A DNA stretch of 64,000 nucleotides, from NCBI RefSeq assembly GCF_009827405.1, contig NZ_WTYY01000002.1, positions 62,001-126,000 of the forward strand. The letters are read 5' to 3'. Under the pieces are notes generated by a model. That model saw only the letters and a program-made list of their open reading frames with translations. It was not told the origin of the DNA and ran no database searches. Source of the DNA: Alteraurantiacibacter aestuarii (GTDB taxonomy: Bacteria > Pseudomonadota > Alphaproteobacteria > Sphingomonadales > Sphingomonadaceae). Shown piece by piece: positions 45,122 through 54,039 of this stretch. Position 1 is the first letter of the stretch. Each line of letters begins with the position of its first letter. A program made the position numbers and the translations under genes.

Positions 45122-46066
45122 CTATTCGGCCGCCTGCGCCAGATTGCCCGATCCGGCGAGCAGGTCCTCCGCCAGTCGCCTGACCAGGCCCGACAGGACA
45201 TTGACCACGTTGCCCAGCCCGTCTCCCGCCTCACGCAAGGCCGGCTCCAGATAGGTGGTTCGGCAGATCTCCACCTGCATTGCATGCAAGCCGCGCGCCG
45301 GAGAAGCGTGGCGATCGAGCACATAGCCGCCGGCATAGGGGCGGTTATGCGCCGCGCGCCGCCCGCAGCTGGCGAAATGGTTGAAGGCCGCAAGGCTGAG
45401 GTGAGCGCTGCAGGCAGAGCCATAGCGATCGCCGATCACGAAATCGGGTGATGGGTCCTGGCCAGACTTGGGGCCAAGCGGCGGCATGGAATGCAGATCG
45501 ATCAGCAGCGCCGATCCCCAGCGATCGCGCAGGCTTTCCAGCATGTGCGCCAGCGTGGAATGATAGGGGCGATGAACCAGGTCCAGCCGCGCGGCCAGGT
45601 CTTGCGAGCTCATCCGTCCCTTCCACAATTCGCCCATGCCCGGCAGGCGGCGCGGCACCAGCCCCAGCCCGCTGCGTGCGCGCCGCCCGGCGGCAAAGCG
45701 GGTCAGGCCCGGTGGCGGATCGCCTGCCACCATGTCCCAGTCCATGTCCTCCGGCGCGCGGTTGAGATCGATCATCGCGCGCGGAGCATGGGCCACCAGC
45801 AGAGCGGCCCCGGTCTCTCGCGCCACGTCGCGCGCCACCAGATCGGCCAGGCGATCCTCCAGCCGCACGCAGGCATCATCGGGAAAGCGCATGCGGGCGA
45901 GCAGGGCTTCTGGATAGGTTCGCCCGGCATGGGGCACGGCAATCAGCACCGGAATAGGCGAAGGCCTGCGCGCAAGCATCTCGAATGCGGGCTTGCCCTC
46001 ATCCCCCGGCAAGTGACCGCCGTGGCTGCCACCCGAATCGCGCGCCTGTGCTGCCTCATCGACCAT
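45122..46066 (-). CDS. N-formylglutamate amidohydrolase
   Basis: Hydrolyses N-formylglutamate to formate and glutamate in some histidine-degradation pathways; close relatives act on other N-acyl amino acids or on peptidoglycan, so the substrate is open. The 314 residues show VPHAGRTYPEALL with a metal His at the N-terminus, a DLHSMPP motif, HNRPYAGGYV and a C-terminal EICRTTYLEP, all characteristic. No hut genes are near. I chose the ATG at 46066; GTG 46093 would add nine residues. It is divergent from cpdR. Confidence 0.85.
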   Translation of the reverse strand: MVDEAAQARDSGGSHGGHLPGDEGKPAFEMLARRPSPIPVLIAVPHAGRTYPEALLARMRFPDDACVRLEDRLADLVARDVARETGAALLVAHAPRAMIDLNRAPEDMDWDMVAGDPPPGLTRFAAGRRARSGLGLVPRRLPGMGELWKGRMSSQDLAARLDLVHRPYHSTLAHMLESLRDRWGSALLIDLHSMPPLGPKSGQDPSPDFVIGDRYGSACSAHLSLAAFNHFASCGRRAAHNRPYAGGYVLDRHASPARGLHAMQVEICRTTYLEPALREAGDGLGNVVNVLSGLVRRLAEDLLAGSGNLAQAAE

Positions 46067-46198
46067 CCATGCTTGCTGGCCTCGATTATCCACGAAGTCA
46101 AAATTCCTGTTTCAAAGCTGGGCACATCCAAATCGGCACGGGAAGTTAACGGCTTTGTGGTTTAGGCCGCGACCTGCACCAAAAGAGGGGACCGCAAC

Positions 46199-46573
46199 AT
46201 GATCCGTATCCTGCTGGCCGAAGACGATCAGGCTATGCGCACATATCTGGCGCGCGCGCTTGAAAATGCAGGATTCTCGGTGGTTCCCGTTAGCAGTGGC
46301 ATCGAGGCCCTGCCCTATATGCAGACCGAGATTTTCGACCTGCTGCTGTCCGACATCGTGATGCCGGAAATGGACGGGATCGAACTGGCCCAGCGCTGCA
46401 ACGAGATCAGCCCCTCCACCAAGGTGATGTTCATCACCGGCTTTGCCGCCGTGACGCTGCGCGCCAGCCGCGAAGCACCCCATGCCAAGATGCTGTCAAA
46501 GCCCTTCCACCTGAAAGACCTGGTGCTGGAAGTGGAGCGCATTTTCGAGGATGCCATCCCCGTCCGGATGTAA
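46199..46573 (+). CDS. cpdR: CpdR-type single-domain response regulator
   Basis: A 124-residue receiver without output domain. The acidic pocket Asp9/Asp10, phosphoacceptor Asp52 in LLLSDIVMPEMDG, Thr80 and Lys101 are all present. The N-terminus MIRILLAEDDQAMRTYLARAL and the GFAAVTL segment match CpdR, which in Caulobacter targets ClpXP to degrade CtrA and other cell-cycle proteins when unphosphorylated. A GAGGGG box precedes the ATG. It stands alone, as CpdR usually does. Confidence 0.87.
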   Translation: MIRILLAEDDQAMRTYLARALENAGFSVVPVSSGIEALPYMQTEIFDLLLSDIVMPEMDGIELAQRCNEISPSTKVMFITGFAAVTLRASREAPHAKMLSKPFHLKDLVLEVERIFEDAIPVRM

Positions 46574-46644
46574 GGCCTTGCAAGGCAGCCGGGGCGGCGC
46601 TAGATGGCCCGCCTGCCGCAACCATACGGCGTGAAGAATGGCTC

Positions 46645-46719
46645 GGGCGTATAGCTCAGTGGTAGAGCACTATGTTGACATCGTAGGGGTCGCAAGTTCA
46701 ATCCTTGCTACGCCCACCA
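46645..46719 (+). tRNA. tRNA-Val (anticodon GAC)
   Basis: A 75-nt cloverleaf: acceptor GGGCGTA/TACGCCC, D arm GCTC/GAGC, anticodon stem CTATG/CGTAG around TTGACAT with anticodon GAC, T arm GCAAG-TTCAATC-CTTGC, and encoded CCA. It sits downstream of cpdR. Confidence 0.95.
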
Positions 46720-46740
46720 TTCTTGAACACTGAATACGGG

Positions 46741-46767
46741 ACCCGTCGCAATTGCGGCGGGTTTTTC
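46741..46767 (+). terminator. Intrinsic terminator after tRNA-Val
   Basis: ACCCGTCGC and GCGGCGGGT pair (one T-G) around AATT and are followed by a run of five Ts. It is 22 bp past the tRNA 3' end. Confidence 0.85.
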
Positions 46768-46880
46768 GTATCGGCCCCGGATCGTCTTCCGATCATCTGG
46801 CCCCGCGATGCCCCCGCTTTGGCCCACCATAGTCAAAGAGCCATCTTCCTATTGCGGGGGGCAGTCCCTATCTTGCCCGA

Positions 46881-47951
46881 ATGCAAACATTGCGGCCCGT
46901 CCCGCGCATCAACGCGATTGCGACCGCCCTGCCCGACGGTGAGATAGACAGCCACTATCGCAACTGGGCGCAGGCCCAGCTGCGGCAGGACAAGCAGAGG
47001 CGTGTATTTGCGCGCATGTCCGCCCGCGGCGGCATAGACCGGCGCTTCAGCGTGCTGGGCGCTGGCCAGTCGCACTTCGATGCCGGCAGCTTTTACGGCG
47101 GCGATCAGGCCCCCGGCACGGCGCAGCGCATGGCGATCTATGCCAGCGAGGCGCCCCGTCTGGCGCTGTCTGCCATCGCCCGCCTGCCCGATATTGCCGG
47201 TGTCACCCATATCGTGGTGGCCAGTTGCACCGGCTTTCTTGCGCCGGGGCTGGACCAGATCATTGCCCGCCAGCTGGGCCTCTCCGCCGATGTGGAGCGA
47301 ATCTCCATCGGCTTCATGGGCTGCTATGCCGGAATCACCGCGCTGCGCACCGCCGCCCATATTGCCCGGTCGGACCCCGATGCCCGGGTGCTGACGCTGG
47401 CGGTGGAGCTGTGCACGCTGCATTTACAGGAAACCGAAGATCTGGAAGCCTTGCTGGCCATGGGGCAATTTGCCGATGGTGCGGCGGCTGCCATCATCTC
47501 CACCAGCGGAGCGGGCCTGGCCATGGGCGAAGGGATTTCCGCCGCGCTGGAGGAAAGCAGCGACCTGATCACCTGGACCATTGGCGATACCGGCTTTGCC
47601 ATGCATCTTTCGGGCGCAGTGCCGGGCCGTTTCGGCGCCGCGCTGGAGGATAGCGACCTGGTTTCCCGGCTGGGCAATGGCACCCCGCTCGACCGGATAG
47701 ACGCGTGGGCAGTCCATCCCGGCGGCAGATCGGTGCTGGATGCGGTGGAACGCGGCCTGAGCCTGCCCGAAGACCGCCTGCAAGTGTCCCGCACCATACT
47801 GCGCGAATGCGGCAACATGTCCTCTGCCACCGTGCTGTTCGTGCTCGAACAGATACTCAAACAGCGGCCCGAGACCGGGCTTGCGCTGGCATTCGGGCCG
47901 GGACTTGCGCTGGAAGGTTTCCGCTTCGGCTGGACCGGCGATGCTGGATAA
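46881..47951 (+). CDS. Type III polyketide synthase (chalcone/stilbene synthase superfamily)
   Basis: A homodimeric ketosynthase that extends acyl-CoA starters with malonyl-CoA and cyclises the product. The catalytic triad is intact: Cys116 in VASCTGFLAPGLD, His279 in AVHPGGR and Asn312 in CGNMSS. Length is 356 residues. Bacterial relatives make alkylresorcinols, alkylpyrones or tetrahydroxynaphthalene; the product is not predictable from reading. It overlaps the methyltransferase gene by 11 bp, which overlaps the flavoprotein gene by 22 bp, so the three form one unit with order PKS-methyltransferase-flavoprotein. Confidence 0.93.
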   Translation: MQTLRPVPRINAIATALPDGEIDSHYRNWAQAQLRQDKQRRVFARMSARGGIDRRFSVLGAGQSHFDAGSFYGGDQAPGTAQRMAIYASEAPRLALSAIARLPDIAGVTHIVVASCTGFLAPGLDQIIARQLGLSADVERISIGFMGCYAGITALRTAAHIARSDPDARVLTLAVELCTLHLQETEDLEALLAMGQFADGAAAAIISTSGAGLAMGEGISAALEESSDLITWTIGDTGFAMHLSGAVPGRFGAALEDSDLVSRLGNGTPLDRIDAWAVHPGGRSVLDAVERGLSLPEDRLQVSRTILRECGNMSSATVLFVLEQILKQRPETGLALAFGPGLALEGFRFGWTGDAG

Positions 47952-48627
47952 ACGCCGCCTGTGCGATGAACTGATGGATGACCCCGCGCTGGATGCGACC
48001 ATTTATGGCGCGGTGCTGCGCGATCTGTCTCAGGTCAACCGCCTGACGCTGGCATACCGCCCCACGCTGAACTTCCTGCAACGCGCCATTGGCGACAGGC
48101 AGAGCTTCACCCTGCTCGATGTCGGTTTTGGCTGCGGTGATACGCTGCGCGTCATTGCCCGCTGGGCGAAGAAACGCGGGATATCGGCGCATCTGGTGGG
48201 CATTGACCTCAATTCCCGCAGCGCAGGCGTGGCCCGCGAGGCCACACCCGCCGATTACCCAATCGAATATCGCACCGGCGATTATGCCGATCTGGCGGGC
48301 GAGAATTTCGATATCGTCATCTCCAACCTCGTCGCCCATCACATGACGCAGCAGCAATTGCTGGAATTCCTGCGCTTCATGGAGAGTGAGGCGCGCGCGG
48401 GATGGTTCATCAACGATCTGCATCGCCATACGCTGAGCTATGTCGGCTATCCGTGGCTGGCCCGGATCATGCGCTGGCATCCCATCGTGCGCAGCGATGG
48501 CCAGACTTCGATTGCCCGCTCCTTCCGCCCCGATGACTGGCAGCGCCTGCTTGGCGATGCCGGCATCACTGCGGCACGAATCGAGCGCTTCTTCCCCTTC
48601 CGGCTATGCGTTTCGCGGACCCGCTGA
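47941..48627 (+). CDS. Class I SAM-dependent methyltransferase in the type III PKS cluster
   Basis: A 228-residue methyltransferase. The SAM-binding motif LLDVGFGCGDTL lies around residue 57 and the motif IVISNLVAHHMTQQQLLEFL resembles small-molecule O- or C-methyltransferases. The start ATG 47941 gives MLDKRRLCDEL and overlaps the PKS gene by 11 bp. It most likely modifies the polyketide; the position of methylation is unknown. Confidence 0.85.
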   Translation: MLDKRRLCDELMDDPALDATIYGAVLRDLSQVNRLTLAYRPTLNFLQRAIGDRQSFTLLDVGFGCGDTLRVIARWAKKRGISAHLVGIDLNSRSAGVAREATPADYPIEYRTGDYADLAGENFDIVISNLVAHHMTQQQLLEFLRFMESEARAGWFINDLHRHTLSYVGYPWLARIMRWHPIVRSDGQTSIARSFRPDDWQRLLGDAGITAARIERFFPFRLCVSRTR

Positions 48628-49706
48628 TCATCGGCGCAGGGCCTGCGGGATGTGCCGCAGCCATCGTGCTGGCGCAGGGCGGCGGCGTGCCAACTTTGCT
48701 GGACCGTGACCGGCAGGTGGGTGATCCGCTGTGCGGCGGGTTCCTGAGCTGGAAGACGGCGCAGCAATTGCGCGCACTGGGGGTCGACCCAGACCAGATC
48801 GGCGCGCATGGCGTGCACCAATTGCGGTTGTTTACCGGGCAGCGAGAGGCGCGCATCGCCCTGCCCGCGCCTGCCTATGGCCTGTCACGCCATGCGCTGG
48901 ACACCGCCATGCGCCAGCGAGCGCAGGATCTGGGCGCGGTGCTGGTTCATGACACCATCCGCCACATCGAAGGCACGATTGCCACCGGGCAGGACAGGAC
49001 GTGGCAGGCGGAGACTATCTTTCTCGCAAGCGGCAAGCACGATGTGCGCGGCCATTCACGCCCGCGTCAGGCGCGCGATCCGGCCATTGGCCTGCGCCTG
49101 CGCCTGCCTTCCACTCCGCAACAGAGCCTGCTGCTGGCCGGAGCGATCGAGCTGCACCTGTTCGATGCAGGCTATGCCGGGATCATCATGCAGGAGGATG
49201 GCAGCGCCAACATCTGCCTGGCGGTGCGCAAATCCATGCTGGCACGCGCCGGTGGCGATCCGGCCAGACTGCTGGAGATGCTGGCCGGGCAATCGGCGCA
49301 TTTTGCCGCGCGTCTGTCTGGCGATTGGCAATCGGGCCGAATCGATAGCATTGGCGCTGTGCCCTATGGCTGGATCGCGCGCACCACGTCCCCCGGCCTC
49401 TACCGGCTGGGAGACCAGGCCGCAGTGATCCCCTCGCTTGCCGGAGAAGGCATATCCATCGCGCTTGCCAGCGGTCTTGCCGCCGCCAGCCACTGGATGG
49501 CCCACGGTCCGCAGGGGGCGGCGCAATTTCAGGCCCGGTTCGCCAGTCAGGCGGCAGCCCCGGTGGCGATGGCCCGCATTGCCCGCAGACTGGCGGAAAC
49601 GGGCACGGGGCATGATATTGCCATGGCGCTGGCCCGTGTTGCACCGCGCCTTGTCACGCTTTTGATGCATCAGACGCGGATCAGTGTTTCGCCTGCCCTT
49701 GCGTGA
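48606..49706 (+). CDS. FAD-dependent oxidoreductase in the type III PKS cluster
   Basis: A 366-residue flavoprotein of the geranylgeranyl-reductase/aromatic-monooxygenase type. The Rossmann motif PLIIGAGPAGCAAA starts at residue 6, and the second FAD site is YRLGDQAAVIPSLAGEGISIAL. It overlaps the methyltransferase gene by 22 bp. In the phenolic-lipid cluster of Streptomyces a PKS, a methyltransferase and a flavoprotein hydroxylase also occur together, so a similar hydroxylation or reduction of the polyketide is likely but unproven. Confidence 0.86.
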   Translation: MRFADPLIIGAGPAGCAAAIVLAQGGGVPTLLDRDRQVGDPLCGGFLSWKTAQQLRALGVDPDQIGAHGVHQLRLFTGQREARIALPAPAYGLSRHALDTAMRQRAQDLGAVLVHDTIRHIEGTIATGQDRTWQAETIFLASGKHDVRGHSRPRQARDPAIGLRLRLPSTPQQSLLLAGAIELHLFDAGYAGIIMQEDGSANICLAVRKSMLARAGGDPARLLEMLAGQSAHFAARLSGDWQSGRIDSIGAVPYGWIARTTSPGLYRLGDQAAVIPSLAGEGISIALASGLAAASHWMAHGPQGAAQFQARFASQAAAPVAMARIARRLAETGTGHDIAMALARVAPRLVTLLMHQTRISVSPALA

Positions 49707-49771
49707 GCCGCTTTGACTGCTAAGACCCGCCCCAAATTCCCTTCAGAATCCAGACAACACAGGAAGCCCCG

Positions 49772-51001
49772 ATGGCAAAAATTCAGGTCATAAACCCGAT
49801 TGTGGAAATCGATGGCGATGAGATGACGAGAATCATCTGGCAGTGGATCCGCGAACGGCTGATCCTGCCCTACCTCGATGTTGACCTGAAGTATTACGAT
49901 CTCTCGGTCGAAAAGCGCGATGAGACCGATGACCAGATCACCATCGATTCGGCCAATGCCATCAAGAAGTATGGCGTGGGCGTGAAGTGCGCCACCATCA
50001 CTCCTGACGAAGCGCGCGTTGAGGAGTTTGACCTCAAGCAGATGTGGCGCAGCCCCAACGGCACGATCCGCAACATTCTGGGCGGAACGATTTTCCGTGA
50101 GCCGATCGTGATTTCCAACGTGCCCCGCCTGGTGCCCGGCTGGACCGATCCCATCGTGGTTGGCCGCCATGCCTTTGGCGATCAGTACCGCGCCACCGAC
50201 ACGCTGATTCCCGGTGCGGGCAAGCTGCGGCTGGTTTTCGAAGGTGCCGACGGCAAGAAGATCGACCTCGACGTGTACGAGTTCGAAGCCCCCGGCGTGG
50301 CCATGGCGATGTACAATCTGGACGAATCCATCCGCGATTTCGCCCGTGCCAGCTTCAATTACGGGCTCGACCGTGGCTGGCCGGTGTATCTTTCCACCAA
50401 GAACACCATCCTCAAGCGCTATGATGGCCGCTTCAAGGACCTGTTCCAGGAAGTGTTCGACACCGAAGGCTTCGATGCCAAGTTCAAGGAAGCCGGAATC
50501 TTCTACGAACACCGCCTGATCGACGACATGGTTGCCGCCGCCCTCAAGTGGAGCGGAAAGTTCGTCTGGGCCTGCAAGAACTACGATGGAGACGTGCAGT
50601 CCGATATCGTGGCGCAGGGCTTCGGCTCGCTGGGCCTGATGACGTCCGTGCTGATGACGCCAGACGGCAAGACCGTGGAAGCCGAAGCCGCGCATGGCAC
50701 GGTTACCCGCCATTACCGCCAGCATCAGCAGGGCAAGGCCACTTCGACCAATCCCATCGCCAGCATCTTCGCGTGGACGCGCGGCCTGATGTATCGCGGC
50801 CGTTTCGACAACACGCCCGATGTGGTGGCCTTTGCCGAAACGCTGGAGCGGGTCTGCATCAAATGCGTGGAAGAAGGCAAGATGACCAAGGATCTGGCGC
50901 TGCTGATCGGCCCCGACCAGGCATGGATGACCACCGAGCAGTTCTTCGAAGCCATTGTCGATGGTCTGGAAGCGGAAATGGCTGCGCAGGGCCTGGGTTG
51001 A
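49772..51001 (+). CDS. icd: NADP-dependent isocitrate dehydrogenase
   Basis: Oxidises isocitrate to 2-oxoglutarate in the TCA cycle with NADP. The 409-residue protein begins [20 protein letters not shown]; this plus [20 protein letters not shown] marks the eukaryote-like homodimeric IDH subfamily typical of Alphaproteobacteria. The C-terminal half has [18 protein letters not shown] and [16 protein letters not shown]. The ATG has an AGGA-type box. The three nucleotides of the stop recur twice with 13-bp spacing downstream. Confidence 0.96.
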   Translation: MAKIQVINPIVEIDGDEMTRIIWQWIRERLILPYLDVDLKYYDLSVEKRDETDDQITIDSANAIKKYGVGVKCATITPDEARVEEFDLKQMWRSPNGTIRNILGGTIFREPIVISNVPRLVPGWTDPIVVGRHAFGDQYRATDTLIPGAGKLRLVFEGADGKKIDLDVYEFEAPGVAMAMYNLDESIRDFARASFNYGLDRGWPVYLSTKNTILKRYDGRFKDLFQEVFDTEGFDAKFKEAGIFYEHRLIDDMVAAALKWSGKFVWACKNYDGDVQSDIVAQGFGSLGLMTSVLMTPDGKTVEAEAAHGTVTRHYRQHQQGKATSTNPIASIFAWTRGLMYRGRFDNTPDVVAFAETLERVCIKCVEEGKMTKDLALLIGPDQAWMTTEQFFEAIVDGLEAEMAAQGLG

Positions 51002-51038
51002 GGTTCTGGGTTGAAGTTCTGGGCTGATCAGGTTCTGG
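50994..51038. repeat. Three-copy 13-bp tandem repeat spanning the icd stop
   Basis: TGA occurs at 50999, 51012 and 51025, each within a TTCTGGG(T/C)TGA-like 13-bp unit. Since 13 is not a multiple of three, the three stops fall in the three different reading frames. Confidence 0.8.
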
Positions 51039-51140
51039 ACTTTCCAGAGCTTGTCAAAAACTGCCCGCGTACCGTCTGTTCCCGGTTGCATCGCCTGTGC
51101 GATGGCCTGACTCTCGTCCAATGATCAATCAGGAGCATAT

Positions 51141-52739
51141 ATGAGCAAGGCCCGTCTCGAAATCCGCCAGGCAGCACCGTCTGACATTGCCGCCATCGGC
51201 GCGCTGGTGCGCCGGGTGTATGACGAGTTCGCGCCCTATCCGCGGCGCAAGCTGGTGGGTCAGCTCAACAATTATCCCGAGGGCTGCTTTGTGGCCATTC
51301 TGGATGGCACGGTGGTCGGCTATTGCGCCACCATGCGGATCGGCGGCGAAAAGGCGCTCAAGCCGCACAGCTGGAGCGAGATTACCGGCGATGGATACGG
51401 CAGCCGCCACGATCCCACCGGCAACTGGCTGTACGGCTATGAGATGTGCGTCGATCCCAAGGTGCGCGGCACGCGCATCGGGCGTCGCCTGTATGAAGAG
51501 CGCCGCAAGCTGGCGGAACGGCTGGAACTGAAAGGCATCGTGTTTGGCGGACGCATGCCCAATCTCAAGAAGAACTGGCGCCGGGTCAAGGGCTTCCAGG
51601 ACTATGTCGATCAGGTGGTGGCCGGCAAGTTGCACGATCCGGTGATCCGCTTCCAGCTGGCCAACGGGTTTGAGCCTATCGGCATTCTGGAAGACTATCT
51701 GCCAGATGACGTGCAGAGCCGCGCCGCATCTGTCCACATGGTCTGGCGCAATCCGTTCGTGGATCAGGAAGACGATGCCCGCCACAAGGTTCCGCGCGGC
51801 GTGGAAGGTGTGCGCATTGCCACCTGCCAGATGCAGGCGCGGGCGGTGAAGGATTACGAGGAATTCATCGGCCAGGTGCAATATTTCGTCGATGTTGCAA
51901 GTAATTACGAATCGGACTTCATACTTTTTCCCGAACTCTTCACGCTCATGTTGCTGAGCGCGGAGGAGGAAGAACTGTCTCCCATCGAAGCCATCGAATG
52001 CCTCAGCAATTACACGCCGCGCATTCGCCAGTCGCTTTCGGACATGGCGCTCAAGTTCAACATCAACATCATCGGCGGATCGCACCCCACACGCATGGCG
52101 GACGGCGACATTCACAATGTCGCCATGGTCTGCCTGCGCGATGGATCTGTGCATGAGCAGGAGAAGATCCACCCCACCCCGAACGAAGCCTATTGGTGGA
52201 ACATCAAGGGCGGCGATTCGATCGACGTGATCCAGACCGATTGCGGCCCCATCGGCGTGCAGATCTGCTACGATTCAGAATTCCCCGAACTCACCCGCCG
52301 CCTGGTGGATGAAGGCGCGCGGATCATCTTCGTGCCGTTCTGCACCGATAGCCGTCAGGGTTATCTGCGCGTGCGCTATTGCTCGGCCGCAAGGGCAATC
52401 GAGAACCAATGTTTCGTGGTGCTCAGCGGCAATGTCGGCAATCTGCCCAATGTCGCCAACATGGACATTCAGTATGCGCAAAGCTGCATCCTGACGCCTT
52501 GCGACTTCCCCTTCGCGCGTGACGGCATTGCCGCCGAGGCGACCGAGAATGTCGAGACGCTGACCATCAGCGACGTGAACCTGGCTGACCTCAGCTGGGC
52601 GCGCGCCGAAGGCACCGTGCGCAATCTGGCAGATCGCCGGTTCGACCTTTACCGCATTGAATGGGCAGACAACGCATCGGGCAGCACAGAACCCGATGGC
52701 CCTCCCCCGGTCCGCCAGCATGGTCCCGGCGGCGGCTAG
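51141..52739 (+). CDS. GNAT N-acetyltransferase fused to a carbon-nitrogen hydrolase
   Basis: A 532-residue two-domain enzyme. The N-terminal GNAT domain (about 1-215) has the acetyl-CoA motif YEMCVDPKVRGTRIGRRLYEE. The C-terminal nitrilase/amidase domain (about 230-510) carries the catalytic triad Glu in ILFPELF, Lys in QEKIHPTP and Cys in VQICYDSEFPE. Similar fusions (for example B. subtilis YhcX) are conserved but their substrate is unknown; acetylating and hydrolysing an amide metabolite is a guess. It starts 139 bp after icd and overlaps the convergent FAD gene by 4 bp. Confidence 0.88.
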   Translation: MSKARLEIRQAAPSDIAAIGALVRRVYDEFAPYPRRKLVGQLNNYPEGCFVAILDGTVVGYCATMRIGGEKALKPHSWSEITGDGYGSRHDPTGNWLYGYEMCVDPKVRGTRIGRRLYEERRKLAERLELKGIVFGGRMPNLKKNWRRVKGFQDYVDQVVAGKLHDPVIRFQLANGFEPIGILEDYLPDDVQSRAASVHMVWRNPFVDQEDDARHKVPRGVEGVRIATCQMQARAVKDYEEFIGQVQYFVDVASNYESDFILFPELFTLMLLSAEEEELSPIEAIECLSNYTPRIRQSLSDMALKFNINIIGGSHPTRMADGDIHNVAMVCLRDGSVHEQEKIHPTPNEAYWWNIKGGDSIDVIQTDCGPIGVQICYDSEFPELTRRLVDEGARIIFVPFCTDSRQGYLRVRYCSAARAIENQCFVVLSGNVGNLPNVANMDIQYAQSCILTPCDFPFARDGIAAEATENVETLTISDVNLADLSWARAEGTVRNLADRRFDLYRIEWADNASGSTEPDGPPPVRQHGPGGG

Positions 52740-54013
52740 TCTGCCCCAAAGGCGTTGGGTGACTGCACGCTCTCGCGCCGCACGCCCAGCCCGATAATCC
52801 TGCCGGGAATACGCCGCAGCAGCGGAACCGCACCGAGCAGGCGCACCGGCCATGGCGCGCGCGTGATCGGTCTGCCGGAAAGCACCGCGCCGATGATCGT
52901 ATCCTGCGCCGCCTTTTGCCCGCGCTGGATCACCCGCGTGGGAAACAGGCGCCGCTCCTGCACCAGATGCAGCATGTCATCGACATTGCGCCCCTGCGCC
53001 AAGGGCGTGGCCAGAATATTCGCGGCGGCGACAGCGTCCTGAATCGCCAGATTTATGCCGATCCCGCCAATCGGGCTCATCGCATGGGCGGCATCGCCAA
53101 TCGCCAGCAGGCCGGGCCTGCACCATTCCTCCAGCCGGTCGAGCGACACGCGCAGCAGGAACAGATCGTCGAGGCTGGAAAGGCCACCCTGCCCACCGCT
53201 GCCCTGCCCGCCGCCGCCCTGCCCGCCGCCACCCTGCCCGCCAAGGTCCAGCTCCGGGAATGCCGCCTGCACTTGCGCCTTTATCCAGCCCACACCCTTT
53301 GCGCGCACCTCATCGGCGCTGCCCTTGGGAATGAGGAATGCCGCCTGCCAATAGGTGCGCCGGTCGATCAGCACGATCATCCGCCCGGTATCGATCGCGC
53401 CGCGTAGCGCCTCGCCATTGTGCGGGGCCTTGGGCAGGTGGAACCAGAACACGTCCATCGGCGCACCGATCTGGCAAAGCGGCAGCAGCTTGCGCTTGCG
53501 CACCAGTGACCCGCGGCCATCGCACATCAGAGTCAGCAGGCGCGGCCGCAGTTGCCGGCCATCTGCCATCGTGACCCCGGCGATCCGGCCATCCTCCTCG
53601 ATGAAACCGGTCGCTTCGGCCTCCATTGCCAGCGTGAAGCCGGGATATTTCTCGGCCTCATCGCGCAGAAAATCGAGGAATTCCCACTGCGGCATCATGG
53701 CGATGAAGGGAGCCGCCACGTTCAGGTGCGAAAGATCGCCAATCGTATAATCGATCCCGGCAATGCGAATTTGCGCGCTGGCGACCTTTTCGTGCGGGCG
53801 CTGGAGGAATTTCTCCAGCAGACCCAGCTCATGCAGCGCCTCCATCGTCGAGGGATGGACAGTGTCGCCGCGAAAATCGCGCAGGAAATCACCGTGCTTT
53901 TCCAGCACCGTCACGCTGACCCCAGCCCGCGCCAGCAGCAGCGCGCACATCATTCCGGCCGGGCCGCCCCCAACAATTATGACATCTGGCGAATTGTGCG
54001 TTGCAGCGTTCAT
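52736..54013 (-). CDS. FAD-dependent monooxygenase (UbiH/PHBH family) with a Gly/Gln-rich insertion
   Basis: A 425-residue aromatic-hydroxylase-type flavoprotein: DVIIVGGGPAGMMCALLLAR at residues 10-29, the DG motif LMCDGRGSLVRKRK and the GDAAHAMSPIGGIGINLA FAD motif. Between the last two lies a low-complexity insert of GGQGG repeats around residues 258-276, encoded by 15-bp tandem units at 53189-53242. Substrate unknown; the fold hydroxylates aromatic rings or quinones. It is divergent from the Kef-type gene with a 26-bp gap, suggesting shared control. Confidence 0.86.
   Translation of the reverse strand: MNAATHNSPDVIIVGGGPAGMMCALLLARAGVSVTVLEKHGDFLRDFRGDTVHPSTMEALHELGLLEKFLQRPHEKVASAQIRIAGIDYTIGDLSHLNVAAPFIAMMPQWEFLDFLRDEAEKYPGFTLAMEAEATGFIEEDGRIAGVTMADGRQLRPRLLTLMCDGRGSLVRKRKLLPLCQIGAPMDVFWFHLPKAPHNGEALRGAIDTGRMIVLIDRRTYWQAAFLIPKGSADEVRAKGVGWIKAQVQAAFPELDLGGQGGGGQGGGGQGSGGQGGLSSLDDLFLLRVSLDRLEEWCRPGLLAIGDAAHAMSPIGGIGINLAIQDAVAAANILATPLAQGRNVDDMLHLVQERRLFPTRVIQRGQKAAQDTIIGAVLSGRPITRAPWPVRLLGAVPLLRRIPGRIIGLGVRRESVQSPNAFGAD
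53189..53242 (-). repeat. 15-bp tandem array coding the GGQGG insert
   Basis: On the plus strand the unit CTGCCCGCCGCCACC or near variants begins at 53189, 53204, 53219 and 53234, a period of 15 bp, keeping frame in the monooxygenase. Confidence 0.85.
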
Positions 54014-54039
54014 GTCCTATCTGACATAGTGAATTTGTA

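Noticed and set aside
51033-51047. TCTGG/CCAGA hairpin after icd as a terminator
   Set aside because: Five-base stem and no T-run.
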